Source: an uncultured Gammaproteobacteria bacterium
GTDB lineage: Bacteria > Pseudomonadota > Gammaproteobacteria > Pseudomonadales > DT-91
Direction of reading: 5' to 3'
Assembly: GCA_929200485.1 (NCBI GenBank)
Contig: CAKMZU010000234.1
Span: forward strand, 1 to 5,723
DNA: 5,723 bases
Below are positions 5,578 through 5,723 of the stretch, piece after piece. The position numbers and the translations under genes are program-made. The first letter of the stretch is position 1, and each line of letters opens with the position of its first letter. Below the pieces are notes generated by a model. That model made no database searches, had not been told where the DNA came from, and saw nothing but the letters and a program-made list of their open reading frames with translations.

Positions 5578-5723
5578 ATGAATACGCTATCCACCGCCGA
5601 TACAGCCAAAGCATTGGCCTCAGGGCTTATTGTTGCTTACCCAACCGAAGGCGTCTGGGGACTTGGCTGTGACCCTTTTAATAAATCTGCCGTACTCAAC
5701 CTTTTAGCATTAAAATCCAGACC
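5578..5723 (+). CDS. tsaC: Threonylcarbamoyl-AMP synthase TsaC/YrdC, N-terminal part (cut by window end)
   Basis: The enzyme makes L-threonylcarbamoyl-AMP from threonine, bicarbonate and ATP, the first step of the t6A37 modification of tRNAs that read ANN codons; TsaB, TsaD and TsaE complete it in the cytoplasm. The 48 complete codons show the YrdC-domain start: a short helix ([10 protein letters not shown]), the strand [17 protein letters not shown] with the conserved PTE..xGLGCDP motif (compare E. coli YPTEAVFGVGCDP), then a helix ending in LLALKSR, where the family has the catalytic K-x-R region. The ATG at 5578 is chosen because it aligns with E. coli TsaC. TTG at 5545 is an in-frame alternative, and a TAG at 5509-5511 closes the frame upstream. 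The Shine-Dalgarno is weak. About three quarters of the gene is beyond the window. Confidence 0.85.
   Translation, partial: MNTLSTADTAKALASGLIVAYPTEGVWGLGCDPFNKSAVLNLLALKSR

Noticed and set aside
5361..5609. Minus-strand open frame of 82 codons across the end of the exported-protein gene
   Set aside because: It overlaps the plus-strand gene and the tsaC start, has no signal, motif or Shine-Dalgarno, and owes its openness to the C-rich tail of the plus-strand gene.

Overview
The window is a stretch of gammaproteobacterial chromosome with moderate to low G+C. The taxonomic guess rests on the look of the start of the TsaC/YrdC-like protein at the right edge, on the AspD/AspT proteins, and on E. 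coli-like Shine-Dalgarno and promoter signals. I cannot name a genus from sequence alone. Core genes sit in the middle (1368-4672) and at the right edge (5578 onward). Between and beside them are A/T-rich accessory stretches with small unrecognised proteins, decayed genes and repeat-like structure.

Left part (1-1094). A 173-bp segment with imperfect 22-bp terminal inverted repeats (49-70 and 200-221, 18 of 22 matching) and an internal hairpin abuts what looks like the 3'-truncated remnant of a TauE/SafE-family membrane permease on the minus strand (about 223-501). The similarity to that family ends where the repeat element begins. Upstream of the remnant lies about 290 bp of A/T-rich DNA with two short minus-strand reading frames that may be gene debris. 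Then comes a neat 50-residue minus-strand protein (790-942) with a signal peptide, a His-rich segment and one membrane helix.

Central part (1095-4672, minus strand). aspD (L-aspartate 4-decarboxylase, PLP enzyme) and aspT (aspartate:alanine antiporter) form a tightly coupled operon with a TAATG stop/start overlap. A small unrecognised 85-residue frame follows 15 bp after aspT and may be a third gene. From established work on this pair in other bacteria, AspT brings in aspartate in exchange for alanine, and AspD converts aspartate to alanine plus CO2, consuming a cytoplasmic proton. The cycle generates proton-motive force and resists acid.

Right part (4673-5723, plus strand). A 159-bp divergent intergenic region separates aspD from an A/T-rich gene for a 217-residue, apparently exported protein of unknown function. 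This spacer holds a good sigma70-type promoter for the plus strand (TTGATA, 18 bp, TATAAA). A 24-bp near-perfect palindrome (4755-4778) overlaps that promoter and is a likely operator, perhaps controlling both directions. The window ends inside a gene for a TsaC/YrdC-type threonylcarbamoyl-AMP synthase (tRNA t6A modification). I see no tRNA, rRNA, CRISPR array or complete insertion sequence. The most unusual items are the inverted-repeat element that seems to have cut the permease gene, the palindromic operator candidate, and the three unrecognised small or exported proteins.
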